The position numbers and the translations under genes are program-made. DNA of 64,000 nt from Schistocephalus solidus (lineage: Eukaryota; Platyhelminthes; Cestoda; Diphyllobothriidea; Diphyllobothriidae): NCBI GenBank assembly GCA_017591395.1, contig WEDG01003235.1:62001-126000 (forward strand), written 5' to 3'. Under the pieces are notes generated by a model. The model was not told the origin of the DNA, ran no database searches, and saw nothing but the letters and a program-made list of their open reading frames with translations. Position 1 is the first letter of the stretch, and every line of letters begins with the position of its first letter. Shown here piece after piece: positions 34,246-47,074 of the stretch.

Positions 34246-37200
34246 ATGAGGACATGAGATGTTAATTCGGTTAACTGTTAGAATCCGCAAGCTGCCCAAA
34301 CCCCCTCACGCCCACGCATCACGTAATCCTGCTGTCTTTTTCCGCACTGATGTGAATGGCATTAATGGTTATGTGGCTGATAAACCCGTAAACTCTTTTA
34401 GTGTCTTTAGTTTTTTTTTCAAACACCCAGTGATCTTCTTAACAAGCCTTCTTGGGTCCGATTCGAAAGTTTATGCACTAAAATGCGTAGCCTGCAACAG
34501 GATGGTCCCGTAATATTCACAAGCTTTCAACAAAACTTCAATAGCGTGTAAGTTGATTAAACTTCCGCATTAACTGTCAAAGCAAATCTGAAACCCCGAG
34601 TGCCGAACAGCTTACTTCAAGGGCACACATGCCTATCAGGAGAACTTCAACGGCTACTTTTAGAAACTGCTATTTTAAAATGGCCATTTTCCCTACAAGT
34701 AATCCGCAATATACAAATATTTATCAAATTCCTATAAGAACCAGATTTTTGTTTTTTTTATTCTGAGGAAAGTTAAAAGCTCAAAATTAAAAACTGCAAT
34801 AAAGCTGATGGACCGAAGCCCCCGTAACTGCATTTCGCATTGGCACACAATGGACGAACCACGTGTTCTGGCCTTTAGTTGAAACCCGTACCGGGAGCAT
34901 TCATTCGATTCAACTTACTGGAAAGAGTTTTAGTTAGTTCGAACTTTCAACTGTGGGCTCTGCGAGGAAACAGGGCTACATGAGAAGAACCCCACCCCGT
35001 AATACTATTGTAGGGATTTCCTATTTTCATATCCTACCAAGAGGGGCCCCAAATTCTCATTTATTTGCTTCCACACATGATCGGCATGACCAATCGCAGA
35101 AAATGTCAGAATTGGCTTAGGAGGCGAGGCTAAGGAGGCCGGGTGGGGGGGTGGTCGCATAAAGCTCTGCAACTGCCATGGTAACTGATATTGGGATCAC
35201 TATCCGCTTCGTCCGGCTTAATCAGAGCGATTCCCGCGTGCATTGCTTCCGCTGTTGCTGACATAATTTAATTGGCCATCTTCGCTGCAGGAAAGATGCC
35301 TTGGCTTGCACTGCCGACTTGGCCGGTGGCGCGTCCTAATTATAGGTCAGTATGTTTCTTGCTGGGCGCCGGCCTATAAACGGAATAATTGTGCCACCTA
35401 GTTGGCTGTGCAAGTCTTGTTTCTGGAGCAAGTGGAGAATGTGATTTAGTCAAGATGAACTCTTCTTCTAGCAAAAACAAAAAGATTTTTGGCACCTCAA
35501 AGTTAATCATTGAGCTGTAATCATCGTTAACCATCGCTTCTGAGAGTTAAGGATAGCGTTGACGCCAAAGCGTTGGGCGTCAAGTGAGGTTGAAAAGTCT
35601 GCTATTTTTCAGGACTCCCAGGTGCTTCAGTTATAAGGTGAGTAGTAACTGGACTACCTGGGTTGCATTTTTTTGTCTAATTTACACAGATTTCGGACAC
35701 CTTTGAAGTTACAGTCAAAAGTTATACTGATAACTGCAAGCAATTGGCAAATATTTCAGTAAGCTCCAATTAGACCGTTTAACTCTGGTAGTGTGAGAAA
35801 TGCCCACTTTCTAATTAACTGTTGGACACATGATCTGGATGGGAAGGACGGAATATTGAATCGGAAAAAAATTGCTGCCTGGGCTTCAGAGAGGATTCAA
35901 GCGTGACAGAGGAGTCTATCCAAACTCGGATACTCCCATGGGAACTGATTTCAGAAGCACTTTTTGCTGCGTCTGGCTTAATCAGGGGATATTCCCCGAT
36001 ATTCGTCCAGCTGTATGTGATGAGCGCTTACACGAACACTTCGCTAAGACCGTCACGAATCGACTTCATACCTTGTTATCTTCATGATATGCCCGCATCC
36101 TTGCACGCCCGCTTGAAGATTAATGACGTTCCTTAAAGTTTCTGCCGAGAAATCATGACAGTGGCAGAGTATGGAGGCGTAGTCTGTGATTTCACAAATT
36201 ATAGGATTTCTAATACGGAAACTAAGAAATAATTATGTTGCACTTGCGGCCAATACACAATCGTCGATAGATGAATCAGGTCACCGACAACCCTCTGTCT
36301 GGTCAGCTGGTCTTGTGCTGTGTCTTCTAGGATCGCATTGGACAGTAAATCTTGATTTTCAGCGGGTTAGTGCCTCATTTCCCATAGCCAGATTAACGAA
36401 ATATTATAGGCTAGAGTCCTGTTTTTATCTGCACTTCATAGCGGCTATAGGCATTTCTACCTTAAACGCTGACAGAGGCTTCCGTCCAGTACAGTTCACG
36501 ACCTTTCAGATGGAAGGTCAGGAAATTTTTGCGAAAAACTTGTACTGTACAGGCCGTCGGCACCGCATCCATGAACCATATATGACATTAACTACGGAAC
36601 CTTTCTTCAAAGAGAACTATTTTGGTTTATAAATTATGCACAAGAGCAGTTAGCGAGTTTGCGTAGCTTTCGCTAACTACTCGTCGGGCCGTGATCGACT
36701 AATTGCACAATTTGCGGACCTTATGCGGTGGAGCGCAAATTCCGCACAACCAAAAAAGCAAAAATACCTAAAAACCATTATGCGGATAGAATTCAGTAAT
36801 TCGCTCAAAAAAATGTAGATGTAAATTAAAAGAAAGCTACAAAAGAACAAGAAAGAAAAAGTATTTTGAAAAATATGCCATTACTGCCATATCTAACTTA
36901 CTACCGTTAATACCTTCCTTTAACAATATTTATATATTTATTTGAAATGTTTTAAATGGAATTTTTCATGTTCGTTATGTTCCGTCGAGTCCACATTTCG
37001 GACGGGACGGCTCCGTTGTTGTGATCCATTTTAAAGGATGTTACAACGATTCCGTCCTTCCGTCTATGGACGACATAAAAAAATGCTTCACAACCAGCAT
37101 ATATACAGCATGTATACATTAAAGGCACCTCTACATTCTCATACCTTTTCGTAGGAGCCATTACGCAAGCATATTTCCAGCTTGCGTTTACGCAAGTTCC

Positions 37201-38034
37201 GGCGTTAGGAGATACCAACGGGTATTTATGGGAGCTCCTTACCTTGAAGTAATAACCGGTTGTCTAATTATAGACTAAAATTGATACCTCTTACTTGACT
37301 TGACTTCTTAATTGCTTCCTCCAGGTCCCTTAGTGACTGGAAGTATCGACCTAACATAATTTCTCGCAGTTTCACCTCGAAATCAGAAACGGAAGCGATC
37401 ATATCACACGTGAAAGTGTTGACGAAACTGGCGCTACACCAGCTTTTATAGCACCCATTCACCCAATCACTTGATATTTCGCGGGCACCTTCAGCAACAG
37501 TCCCGCATGCTAAACCAACTACTCACTGGCGAGAGAGGATGTGGAGGAGTGTATGTAATTATGAGGTCGTTTCTATGTGGGGAGCTTGCAGGAGGGTATT
37601 ATGTGTGCACAACACCGCCTTCCTCGATCTGGTGGCAGTTTCTTCAGCGGTTGATAGCAGACGTTGACCCATTGACTCGGGTTAGTTGGATAGAACCTTG
37701 TAAATCCCACGGAAAGCTACCTTGCTGTCCAGCATGTTTGCGAGAATAACACTGTTTATGCTCTTAACTTCGCATTATCTCAGCCAGGACGGGAGGTCTT
37801 CCCTTTTGGATAGGTGTCAACTTGTCCTCTGGGAATATTTGAATCTTTATACATTACTACTTATAAGCTAAGATTTCCTTATTTAATAGAAATCCACCAT
37901 GTGGAAAAGGACTTTAGGACAGTAAAATTATTTGGGCCTGCTTTAATTGGCTGTAAACGAACAAGCACAATATATTAGTGCTTTGGTGACTAACTGCTGG
38001 GTTCCATCAGCTGTAAGTTAAACGTACAAAGACG
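34246..38034. other. No gene recognised
   Basis: About 3.8 kb with no supported gene. The 148-codon frame at 36186-36632 lacks domains and has ordinary composition. 35000-35060 ('ccccgtaatac', 'gatttcctattttcatatcc') resembles 55750-55785 and the complement of 31125-31150, a minor dispersed repeat. 35200-35240 and 35960-35990 share 'ggcttaatcag'. Confidence 0.4.
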
Positions 38035-38600
38035 CTACAAAATTTTTCTACGGTGGGTAGAGTTAGTAAGCACAAAACCCAGTTGTTGCTGCTTCAAAAT
38101 GTGTTTTCCCTTGATTACTGCTAAGACATATTCGATTAGATTGAAGTCTGGTATGTCGATAGGATATAAACTGTTTCGCAGGTGGAGCTGCTTGTGGTCT
38201 GGATATTCTACATTAGACGTAAGCCAAATACGAATCATACCGCCTTTGAACTGTGAACAGGGGAAGTACCCTAAACTAGAACGATGTCTATTTGACATCC
38301 ATCAATGTCGTTTAAACTGAGGGCATCCTCTCTGATGCTGCGCTGAATGCCTTGCTATGTATGGTCTTTGTGGTAGGTCACTAGATTGCTCGCTCTCTGA
38401 ATTTGATAGTCATCAGTTGTTGACAGTTCTTGAAAATTGCTGTTGATGCCTTGTGCTATCGGACGAAATTCTTTCCACATTTGACTACCTGGAGTGACTT
38501 TGGGGGGTTGTCTCAAAATAAAACCTCATAAAAAATATAAATATACCTTTCCAGGAATACGTTCGGTGTTAAATATACCCTATGAGCATGTTAGATCATT
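38035..38600 (-). pseudogene. Possible Tc1/mariner transposase relic
   Basis: The minus-strand frame contains YPIDIPDFNLIEYVLAVIKG, resembling the 'WPSQSPDLNPIENVWxxLK' block with the third catalytic acidic residue region of Tc1/mariner transposases. Upstream frames are too decayed to confirm the other catalytic residues, and no inverted repeats were found. Confidence 0.35.
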
Positions 38601-39639
38601 GACTACTCACTTTACTACTTACAAATTGGCATTGCGCACGTCCAATGTATTCTAAATTCGGTCCGTTTTCCTGCGATAAACTAGATCTGAAATGAGATCA
38701 TTTTTAGCAAAAAACCTCTAAGTTTCCAGTTAATCACATAAAAAAAATGGAAAAGCTAAGTGTACGCCTTACCATCCATTAAATTCTCTACACGATATTT
38801 CCTGTGGACAATCATCTACTGTCTCATCCATATGTCCGCTGAAAACTTTAAAAGTCAAAATATTTATCAGCTCCATGGAACTTGACTGAAATAGGTCAGC
38901 CCACCCAGAAGGAAGCGTAGCTAGCTCGTCATAGCTGTGTAAAACTACTCAGGGTCAGTCGAAAAAACTAAGGGGTAGAACAAAAACCAATTATTTGCGT
39001 GAGGGAGAGACAGATGAGGTTTCCTCAGCTTCATTTACAGTTTCAAATATTCGCTGACATCCTGGATGTGATTTTCGAACTTCAGTTCAACCGCACCACC
39101 ACCCGAGTCTCCCCAAAATGTCGGTGATCTTTTTTCTGACTGGCATTTAACTGGCTGGCAGCATCTAGTTCTGGTCAGCATTCAGTTTGCCCTACAACCT
39201 TTCGTGCCCTCTGCCTAGCCAACCATGTCGCTCAGTCTGGATTTGTTTTCTGATTGATCTTGGATCGCAACACAGGTCTCTAAATTGCTTCAGTTTTGTT
39301 CAGTTCATTTTATTAGGGGAAAGAGATAAAAACACCTTTGAACTCTTATTTGTTACAAGATGACTAAAAAACGCATTGATTCATCAGGAAAATTTAAGCA
39401 AATGCCGGTTTACATAATAGTGTGCTGAAAATAGGCAGCCGTTGGCTAATTGAAAAGAGTAAACATAAGCGTGTACTCACATATGATGATTAGTATAATC
39501 AAATGATATTGCGGTTAACTAGAATCTCGTGAGTGAGTCATATGCGATGAGTTTGTGATAATAAGAAATGCTATTAAAACGGTACTTAATTATAACAAGT
39601 AGTATTGCAATAACAAGAATGTGTTCCAACTCTGTGGTA
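38601..39639. other. No gene recognised
   Basis: AT-rich sequence. Nothing recognised. Confidence 0.35.
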
Positions 39640-40465
39640 TTATAGTGGACACTGCTATGCTGTTCAAGTTTTTTCTTAAAAAGCTCAACGGAAGTGGCAA
39701 TAATAACATTCAGAGGCAGAAAATTTCAAGTATCGATCACCCTCTTGGAGAAGAAGAGATTTCGTGTGTCGATTCTGGCCCCAATCACACATAGTTTGAG
39801 TGGATGCACTCTCAAGTTTAGTGTTTGTTGCTAACTGGAGAAGTCTCCATGTACGAGGCAGCAGTCCTGACCACGTGTGATACGAAATGTTTGTATCAGG
39901 TCACCTCGTAGCTGCCTGTAACTCAAGGGAAAGAGATCAAGATTAGACGACCATGTTTCATAGGGTAATGAGCCCTAGCTAGTCAAAATTTTGGTTGCAA
40001 GCCTTTGACCCTTTTCGAGGATATTGAGGTCGTTCGCGTTCCAGGGATTCAAACTTGGATAATTAACTCGAGTTTTGGCCACACAAAGGTACAACGGACT
40101 TTAGCGAAGCAGTCTTCATCAAAGGCAGAGTAGGCCCGCTTGACAAGATACAGAACAGACATCGCAGACTTGGCTACCTTTGAGCAATGCTTCGAGGGTT
40201 TGAGCGAGGTTGTGATCTATATTCCCAAATCCTTCTGCACGTCCACTTCTTGCAGCGATATACCATTCAGGCGGTAATCCATGGGGTTCGGATCGCTGGG
40301 TCTGCAGAATCGTAGAATAATATGTTTGTTCTCATTGAAAGACACAAGGCAGTTCTTCGAGCATTGTTGAAGTCGGTTTACGCTGCCTGCAAATGCTCTA
40401 CGTCAGCTGCAGTGCGGATAGCCCTCCGTAGCTTAATATCACTCGCAAACATGATGAAATCACAA
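39640..40465 (-). pseudogene. CR1/L3-like LINE, reverse-transcriptase C-terminus relic
   Basis: Minus-strand frames begin at the catalytic box, changed to FASD (MFASDIKLRRAIRTAADVEH). They continue with YRQLRGDLIQTFRITRGQDC and then LRVHPLKLCVIGARIDTRN, FFSKRVIDTWNFLP and VELFKKKLEQH. This is the conserved C-terminal order of CR1-type LINEs. Several in-frame stops are present. The repeat B copy begins about 20 bases away on the right. Confidence 0.75.
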
Positions 40466-40482
40466 TCACGTCCACTGACAGT

Positions 40483-40990
40483 TCGACCGTCGTAGTCCGA
40501 CGATGTCCACCGTATGCTCCACACCAGGTGGTGCAGGGACGGCGACTTGCGCGTGAATTAGTTTTAAGTGATAGTAGTCTTGCGATGCAGCTACCGCACT
40601 CTCTCCTCCTCCCCTACCTAAGCCCGGTGTCAAGACAGAGTCAAGAAGACCGGAGATTGGAGAGGGCGCAGGTGGCTGGCGCGGCCGGAGCCGCCCCTGG
40701 GCGTGCCACCACACCTGGCTCGGATCCCACGGAGTGGGAGTGCCATAAAGACCACATTAAGAAGGAGCCATTGCAGCCTGACTCCCAGTCTGCCAGTCAA
40801 CCACTCCACACAAAACACACATTGGGCTGATCACGCGGTCCGAGTTATCCCGTCAGTTGGCAACCTTCCAAGCCACGGCTTTTAGCGCACCGTGATAGTT
40901 TTTAGCGCGTTAGATTGTTTATAGTAGGCACATGCGCTGAGCTATCGACCTCACTCTCTCCTTAACCCCCACCATCAGACACTGTCCGAG
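40483..40990 (+). repeat. SINE-like repeat B, long form
   Basis: Begins 'acagttcgaccgtcgtagtc', passes the common head ('gatgtccaccgtatgctcc', the CT-rich part, 'ggtggctggcgcggc'), and ends with the long tail ('agttatcccgtcag', 'ccacggcttttagcgcacc', 'actgtccgag'). That tail is shared with 58.36 and 62.36 kb. Confidence 0.8.
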
Positions 40991-43760
40991 CCGGTCAGTT
41001 GCCTGATGTGGGAGTGGGCGCATTGGCTGACGGATCGGCGTAACCGTCGACGCGCGCCACAGCACAACCTGGCCCCCATAACGCACACACCAGGATTCAC
41101 AAACTCCGGGGATATGGAGCAGCCGGCCGAAGGCCTGAATAGCTTTGGAGATCCGTTGGGCAACCTCGTCATCGATTCTCGTGTTGCGCGTCATCATGTT
41201 TCCTAGATAAGCGAAGGTTTTCACGTTTTTGAGTAGAGCACCGTTGACATTGTTTCGAGGAGCATTGTATTCTGCGCTGGGTGGCGGCTGGTGCATGACA
41301 ACCGTTTTGGCTGTAATGATTGTTAATCCAAAATCGGCGCAGCATTCGGCGAAGAGGTCCATGCTCCTTTGCATGTCCTCCTCCGTCACGGTGTTAAGAG
41401 CGCAGTCGTCCGCGAAGAGCAAGTCATGGACTGTAGTCGTAGACACGCGCGTTGGAGCCTGCATACGCCGACTGTTGAGAAGGTGCCCGTCAGTTCTGTA
41501 GGCGATGCTGATACCAGGCTGCTCATCACGGTAGGCGTCCATCACTATAGCCGAGAACATGAGACTGAAAAGGGTGGGGGCCAGTACGCAGCCCTGTTTC
41601 ACTCCGTTAGTCACTGCGAATGCTTCGGATACCGTCCCGTTGTCAGTGACGCGTGCCGTCATCCCGTTATGAAGCTGAAGCACCATGTGCGTGAACCGCT
41701 AAGGACAACCAAATTTCTGCATAACTTTCCACAGTCCGTCACGATTCACCGTGTCAAAGGCTTTCGTTAGATCTACGAAGGTAGTGTATAGGTGAGTTCG
41801 CATATCCTGACACTTCTTTTGTAGCTGGCAGGCGGCAAGATCATATAGGTTGTTCCGCGGTGTCGGCGGAAGCCACATTGGCTTTCCGGGAGCAGGCCCT
41901 GGTCTAGGTGACCGTTCAGACGACTGAGAAGGATACGGGCGAAGATCGTCCCGGTGATGTTGAGCAACGAGATGCCTCTGTGATTATCACAGAGTTGCCG
42001 GTTCACCTTCCGTTTGCAGGGATGGACGATGGTCGCGTCTTTGAAATGCTGAGGAACTTTTCCTTGGCGCCACATCTCCTGGAAGAGTGTTGTGAGTTCT
42101 GCCATCAGCTGGGGCCCACCGTGCTTGTAGACTTCCGGTGGGATTGCGTCAGATCCCGGTGCTTAACCGCTGGAAATCTGCTGCACGGCCCGAATGGTTT
42201 CTGGTAGGGAAGGCGGCAGATCCAGGTTATTGTTCGTGTCCACTTGAGGGAACCGGTCAATGGCAGCATCGGAGATGGCTGATGAGCAATTAAGGGCACT
42301 TCAGAAGTGCTCGGCCCAGCGCTTCAGAATTTGCGATTTCTCTGCCAGCAGTGTTGTGCCGTCAGAAATGAACAGCGGTGAGGTCCCCTTGATGCAGGGA
42401 CCCTAGATGGTCTTGATGGCTTTGAAAATGTTTTTCATTTCATTGCGGTCTGCAAACCCTGGATTTCATCAGCCTTTCAGATCATCCAGGCATCCTGCAT
42501 CTCCCGCAGCCGTTGTTGTACAAGGCGCCGGCATCTGAAAAAGGCTGCTTTGGTGGTGTCAGTCCGAAGGTCCATGTAGGCTTTGTGTAGTCCATTCTTC
42601 TCCGCAGGTAAGTTGCTGATGTCGGCGTCATTGTCGTCAAACCATTCCTGGTGTCGACGGCGTGCACGTCCGAGGACATCGAGGGCAGTGGAATGGATGA
42701 CATTTCGCAGTTGACACCATCGTGTCTCCACGGTAGTGTTATCATCTGGGGCATGCAGGTCCTCCAGTTTCTCGGTTATTTGGTTGCTGAAATCAAAACA
42801 GTGAGCAGGCAAATTTAATAAAAGAGTATTTCACTTACATGGCGGCCTCTTACCTTGGGGCCTTCGTCGGGGTAGCAGTCGGAGCCTCATCTGGGAGATG
42901 ACGAGGCGGTGATCTGTCCAACCATCGGCATCGCGGATCGCCTTGTTTACCAGCACGTCCTGTTGATCTCGCCTCCGGACGACAACATAGTCCAGCAGAT
43001 CCCAGCGCCGCGACCGAGGGTGCATCCACGTGGCCTTCTCCCGCGTCGGAAGACGGAAGAAGGTGTTGGTCAGCAGGAAACGGTGTTCCGCACACGTGCG
43101 CAGAAGAAGGAGGCCGTTATCGTTACAGCTACCGAGACCATGGGGACCCAGCACTCCCTGCCAGGCAGCGTGGTCCGTCCCGACGCGGGCATTGAAGTCA
43201 CCAAGGACAATTAACTTGTCCTCTTTCGGCACAGTCGCCAGCAAGGCGTGCAGGTCCTCGTAGAATTTGTCCTTCGCCGCATCAGAGCTCGTCATTGGGG
43301 AGCGTAGGTGCTGATGATGGTGGCGAACTGGTCTCCCCGAAGAGGCAGGCGGAGGCTCATCAGGCGATCATTGATACCCTGCGGCCGACAGGGCAGACGT
43401 CCAACAATGTCGTTCCGGATGGCAAAAGCAACACCAGCGTCGCGTCACTCTGCCTTTGGCCGGCAGCTCCAGAAGAAGGTGTAGCCGGCACCCACCTCCT
43501 CCGGCTGACCCTGCTCAGAGAATCGGGTCTCGCTGAGAGCAGCAATGTCCACCTTGTAGCGCGCCAGTTCCCGAGCGAATAGCGCCGTCCTTCGTTCCGG
43601 CCGGTTGCTCCTAGGATTGTCTAAAAGGGAACGAACTTTCCAGGCTGCTAGTGTGAGTGGACTCACCCAAAACGTGCATGACAGTGTAAACATGCAAGTG
43701 ACACGACAAGCAGAGGAAGTACACTGGCCTGCATGGGATAAATGACCTTGGGGGTCATAA
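40991..43760 (-). mobile_element. RTE-like non-LTR retrotransposon, EN plus RT, degenerate
   Basis: The minus strand carries an AP endonuclease (AAWKVRSLLDN and ALSETRF at 43.5-43.65 kb; [54 protein letters not shown]). A linker follows (VLGRARRRHQEWFDDNDADI), then RT pieces: MWRQGKVPQHFKDATIVHP with QLCDNHRGISLLNITGTIFA at 41.77-42.1 kb, and SEAFAVTNGVKQGCVLAPTL plus HDLLFADDCALNTVTEEDMQ at 41.39-41.65 kb. Catalytic EN and RT residues are visible. Stops (one of CpG type at 43445) and several frameshifts break it. Similarity ends after QAFGRL near 41110, so thumb and zinc-finger tail are lost. Confidence 0.88.
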
Positions 43761-44091
43761 ATCAACCGCCGGCATTGTCGGAGCACCAGCGTATTAAACA
43801 TTGTGCAGCCTCGCGCAGAGCTGCCTCCACTGCGAACTCCGGAAATGTTTTTGCGCACACCTTTCTCGGTCACAACTGGGAAAAGTGATTGGTCAAACAC
43901 GACATGATGTATGGCGCAAGGTCCCCGGCAATACTGGAATGGTGGTAATAAGGGCCATTGGGGAGATAATATGTAGTGTTCGTAAATATACGCAAAAGAA
44001 TGAAATCGTATTTTCGCTACTAGCTTGTTTTGATTCAGGTTAACACTAAATGTTGCGGGATGATAGTTTAAGGACTCTACATATCAGAGGA
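43761..44091. other. No gene recognised
   Basis: Spacer between the LINE 5' end and PLE C. It ends at a short TA-rich stretch (44092-44108). Confidence 0.4.
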
Positions 44092-44148
44092 TAATATATA
44101 TATTTATATGAGAAGAAGAGGCGATCACGGGAACCATGGTTTTATTGT

Positions 44149-44188
44149 CCTGACGTTTCAAAATCAAACAAGATTTCATCGTCGGAGG
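44149..44188 (-). ncRNA. Hammerhead ribozyme in the PLE C 3' arm (sense strand)
   Basis: Minus strand: stem I CCU/AGG, extendable by three A-U pairs beyond a 2x2 internal loop. The core is CCGACGA (U4 is C), then a single U. Stem II is GAAAUC/GAUUUU, then GAAA, and C-GUC forms a minimal palindromic ACGU stem III with a GUC cleavage triplet. Stem III has no loop, so pairing would need a second RNA copy. Activity is inferred. Confidence 0.6.
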
Positions 44189-44367
44189 TAAATTTTGTAC
44201 CGCGCCTCACAGTATTTATAGGTGGTAACATTTCGGCTAATACGGGATTACTAAGGTTTTTTTGAATTTGCGTAGAGGAGGGGCCGGGTTGGGGTGGAGA
44301 TTCTCAGTCATCTTGCTGCTTGATGAGCATGGTGGTGTTTCATTCTTGGCGATCATCCTTTGCCTGT

Positions 44368-46480
44368 TCACTGAGTCCGTGGTGGACTGGGGAGGGCGGG
44401 TGATGGCTGGTTCTCAATCTGGTCGGGGGCCGGAGTTCGCACGTTGGCAGTAGTCGTCAGTACCCTCATCGACCGAAGCTGCCGCCCCAGGCTGTTAATC
44501 TTGGTTGCGATCGCACCTCCGTGTGTATTCGCACCTGCCGGATAAGTGGATGAGCTGGCCGAGGCGATAACTGTTCCTTCGTCGGGTCTGGGTTGGGTTG
44601 CGATTGCGTGCGTGTCCGCCATGGACTCACCCATGTTCGGATGCACGTTAGGCCCATGTTCACGTTGGCTCTTTCGATCATTGAGCTGCGTCCGGAGGGC
44701 TTGGTAGGCAGTAGGAAGCGTCACACAACGATTTATGGAGGTTGTTCCCGTGTGCCAATCCTCGATGGTTTCCCTTGCCACGCGGTCACTTCCCCGACCA
44801 AGAATTTCAGCATTCTGGAAGGCGAACGTGTGTCCAGAGTCTGCGCAATGGTCCGCCACCAAAGACAGCGGGTCCATTCTTCTTACCGCCCTCATGTGTT
44901 CTCCGACCCGGGTTTGCAGACGTTTCCCGGTTTCTCCAATGTAGTTGACTGCGCAGGAATTGCATTGAACCCGATAGATGACGTTTGTGGTTTCACCTCG
45001 GGGCAGGGGGCCTTAGGCCTCATAACCAGATGTCGAATGGTTGACTCCGGCCGGTGGGCGATGCCGATCCCCATCGGTCTTAGGAGACGGGAGACCGCCT
45101 CCGAAACACCGTCAATGTATGGCAACGCTCGCCATATATTTGGCTGTTCGGTCGCTGGCCGTCGGATTTGCCTGCACTGTCTGCTACGTTCGATGAAGTT
45201 GCGGGGATACCCGTTGGCCATGAAGAGGCGTTGGAGGTATCGAAGTTCTGCCTTTCTTTCGCCTGGCTCGCTGCAGTGTGTTTCAGCCCTTTTGTATAGC
45301 GTTCGAACACAACTGCGTTTGTGACACGACGGATGTTTGCTATGGTAGCTAAGGATTTGGCGGGTACTGGTGGCATTCCTATACACCGTCGTTTTAAGGT
45401 TCCCGCAGGGTTTTCGATGGACGAGAACGTCTAGGAATGGCAGCTGGTTGTTGACTTCCACCTCCATTGTAAACTGGATGTCAGGGAAAATAGAATTCAG
45501 GCTGTCATGAAATTCCTTGACCATATCCCGCTTGATGATGACAAAGGTATCGTCCACATACCGAGTCCAGAATTTCGGTTTGTAATATGCGAAAACCAGG
45601 GTCTCTAATTTTTGGAGAACTGCCTCTGCGATGAAGCCCGAAAGTGGTGATCCCATTGGCGTCCCCTTGACCTGCTCATACGTTGTTCCTTCGAAAGTGA
45701 AGTACGTCTTCAGGCAGAATTTTTAAGAGCTGGATGAGATGTCTCCCTTTCACCGTCTCGGCCGTCTCGTTGTACCTGCTCTCGAGCAGTTCGCTGACCG
45801 TTTCGACTGCCAGGCCTTGTGGGATCGCGGTGAAGAGAGAGGTGACATCGAATGACACCATCACCTCGTCTGCAGTAATTTGCACTCCCTGGAGCTGTTG
45901 CAGGAATTGAGTCGCTGAACAGACCGTCGTGGTCGCGTCCGAGGTGAGCGACCGCAAATTTCGGAAAAGCCATTTCGCCAGATGAAAGGTTGGTGCACCG
46001 CGCAATGACACGATTTGCTGGAGGGGGATACCAGCCTTGTGTACTTTTGGTAGTCCGTAGAACCTTGCTGCGGCCGCGTCTATTGGTTTAATGGCCAGTC
46101 GTACCGACTTAGTAATGGCCTTGTTCTTTTGCATGTCGGCGAGTGTCTTGTCGAGTTCCGTTACAAGTTTCTTCATCGGTTCATCGTCACATGGTAGGTA
46201 CGCCTGTCGGTCCTCCAGTAAGGCCTTGGCCTTCTGGATGTAGTCTGTCTTATTCATCACTACTGTGGAGCGTCCTTTGTCGGCTGGCAGAATCACGATG
46301 CTGGTGTCAGCCCCTCAGTGTCTTGAGAGCACTCTGTTCCGCTCTGGAAATGATTGCACGTGGTTTGTGCGCCATCACCAAAGAGGTTATCTGCTGCCGA
46401 ATAAGGTGCTTTGTTTCGTCGGATTCCCCGGTTTGTTTGAGAATCGACTCGCGTGGCAAGGGAAACCATCGAGGATTGGC
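44368..46480 (-). pseudogene. PLE C reverse transcriptase / GIY-YIG endonuclease, lightly damaged
   Basis: The N-terminal RT part reads PADKGRSTVVMNKTDYIQKA, RFYGLPKVHKAGIPL and DEVMVSFDVTSLFTAIPQGL (motif A). An extra A in a run at about 45722-45726 (five A, against four in the copy at 27.5 kb) shifts the frame into 45656-44892. There motif B is GSPLSGFIAEAVLQKLE and motif C is WTRYVDDTFVIIKRDM, followed by LPFLDVLVHRKPCGNLKT. A second single-base shift near 45010 leads to the GIY-YIG module: VIYRVQCNSCAVNYIGETGK, TRVGEHMRAVRRMDP, ADHCADSGHTFAFQNAEIL. A Ser/Pro/Thr-rich tail ends at 44368. An internal start is unclear. Known function of the family: target-primed reverse transcription. Confidence 0.88.
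46297..46439. other. Junction between PLE C coding start and inverted arm
   Basis: Minus-strand frames still show PLE N-terminal sequence (KHLIRQQITSLVMAHKPRA, EQSALKTLRG). From about 46440 upward the plus strand instead reads the C-terminal arm. The plus-strand frame 46265-46972 is therefore a chimera. Confidence 0.6.
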
Positions 46481-47034
46481 ACACGGGAACAACTCCATAA
46501 ACGTTGTGTGACGCTTCCTAGCTCAATAAGCCCTCTGACGCAGCTCAATGATCGAAAGAGCCACGTGAACATGGGCCTACGGTCCGAATATGGTGAGTCC
46601 ATGGCGGACACGCACGCAATCGCAACCCAACCCAGACCCGACGAAGGAACAGTTATCGCCTCGGCCAGCTCATCCACTTATCCGGCAGGTGCGAATACAC
46701 ACGGAGGTGCGATCGCAACCAAGATTAACAGCCTGGGGCGGCAGCTTCGGTCGATGAGGGTACTGACGACTACTGCCAACGTGCGAACTCCGGCCCCCGA
46801 CCAGATTGAGAACCAGCCATCACCCGCCCTCCCCCAGTCCACCACGGACTCAGTGAACAGGCAAAGGATGATCGCCAAGAATGAAACACCACCATGCTCA
46901 TCAAGCAGCAAGATGACTGAGAATCTCCACCCCCAACCCGGCCCCTCCTCTACGCAAATTCAAAAACCTTAGTAATCCCGTATTAGCCGAAATGTTACCA
47001 CCTATAAATACTGTGAGGCGCGGTACAAAATTTA

Positions 47035-47074
47035 CCTCCGACGATGAAATCTTGTTTGATTTTGAAACGTCAGG
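47035..47074 (+). ncRNA. Hammerhead ribozyme in the PLE C 5' arm (inverted copy)
   Basis: Identical to the motif at 44149-44188, but on the strand opposite to the element ORF because the arm is inverted. Confidence 0.55.

Noticed and set aside
36186..36632. 148-codon ORF
   Set aside because: No motif, ordinary composition, single frame by chance in AT-moderate DNA.
46265..46972. 235-codon plus-strand ORF
   Set aside because: It is a chimera of antisense PLE coding sequence and the inverted C-terminal arm of PLE C.
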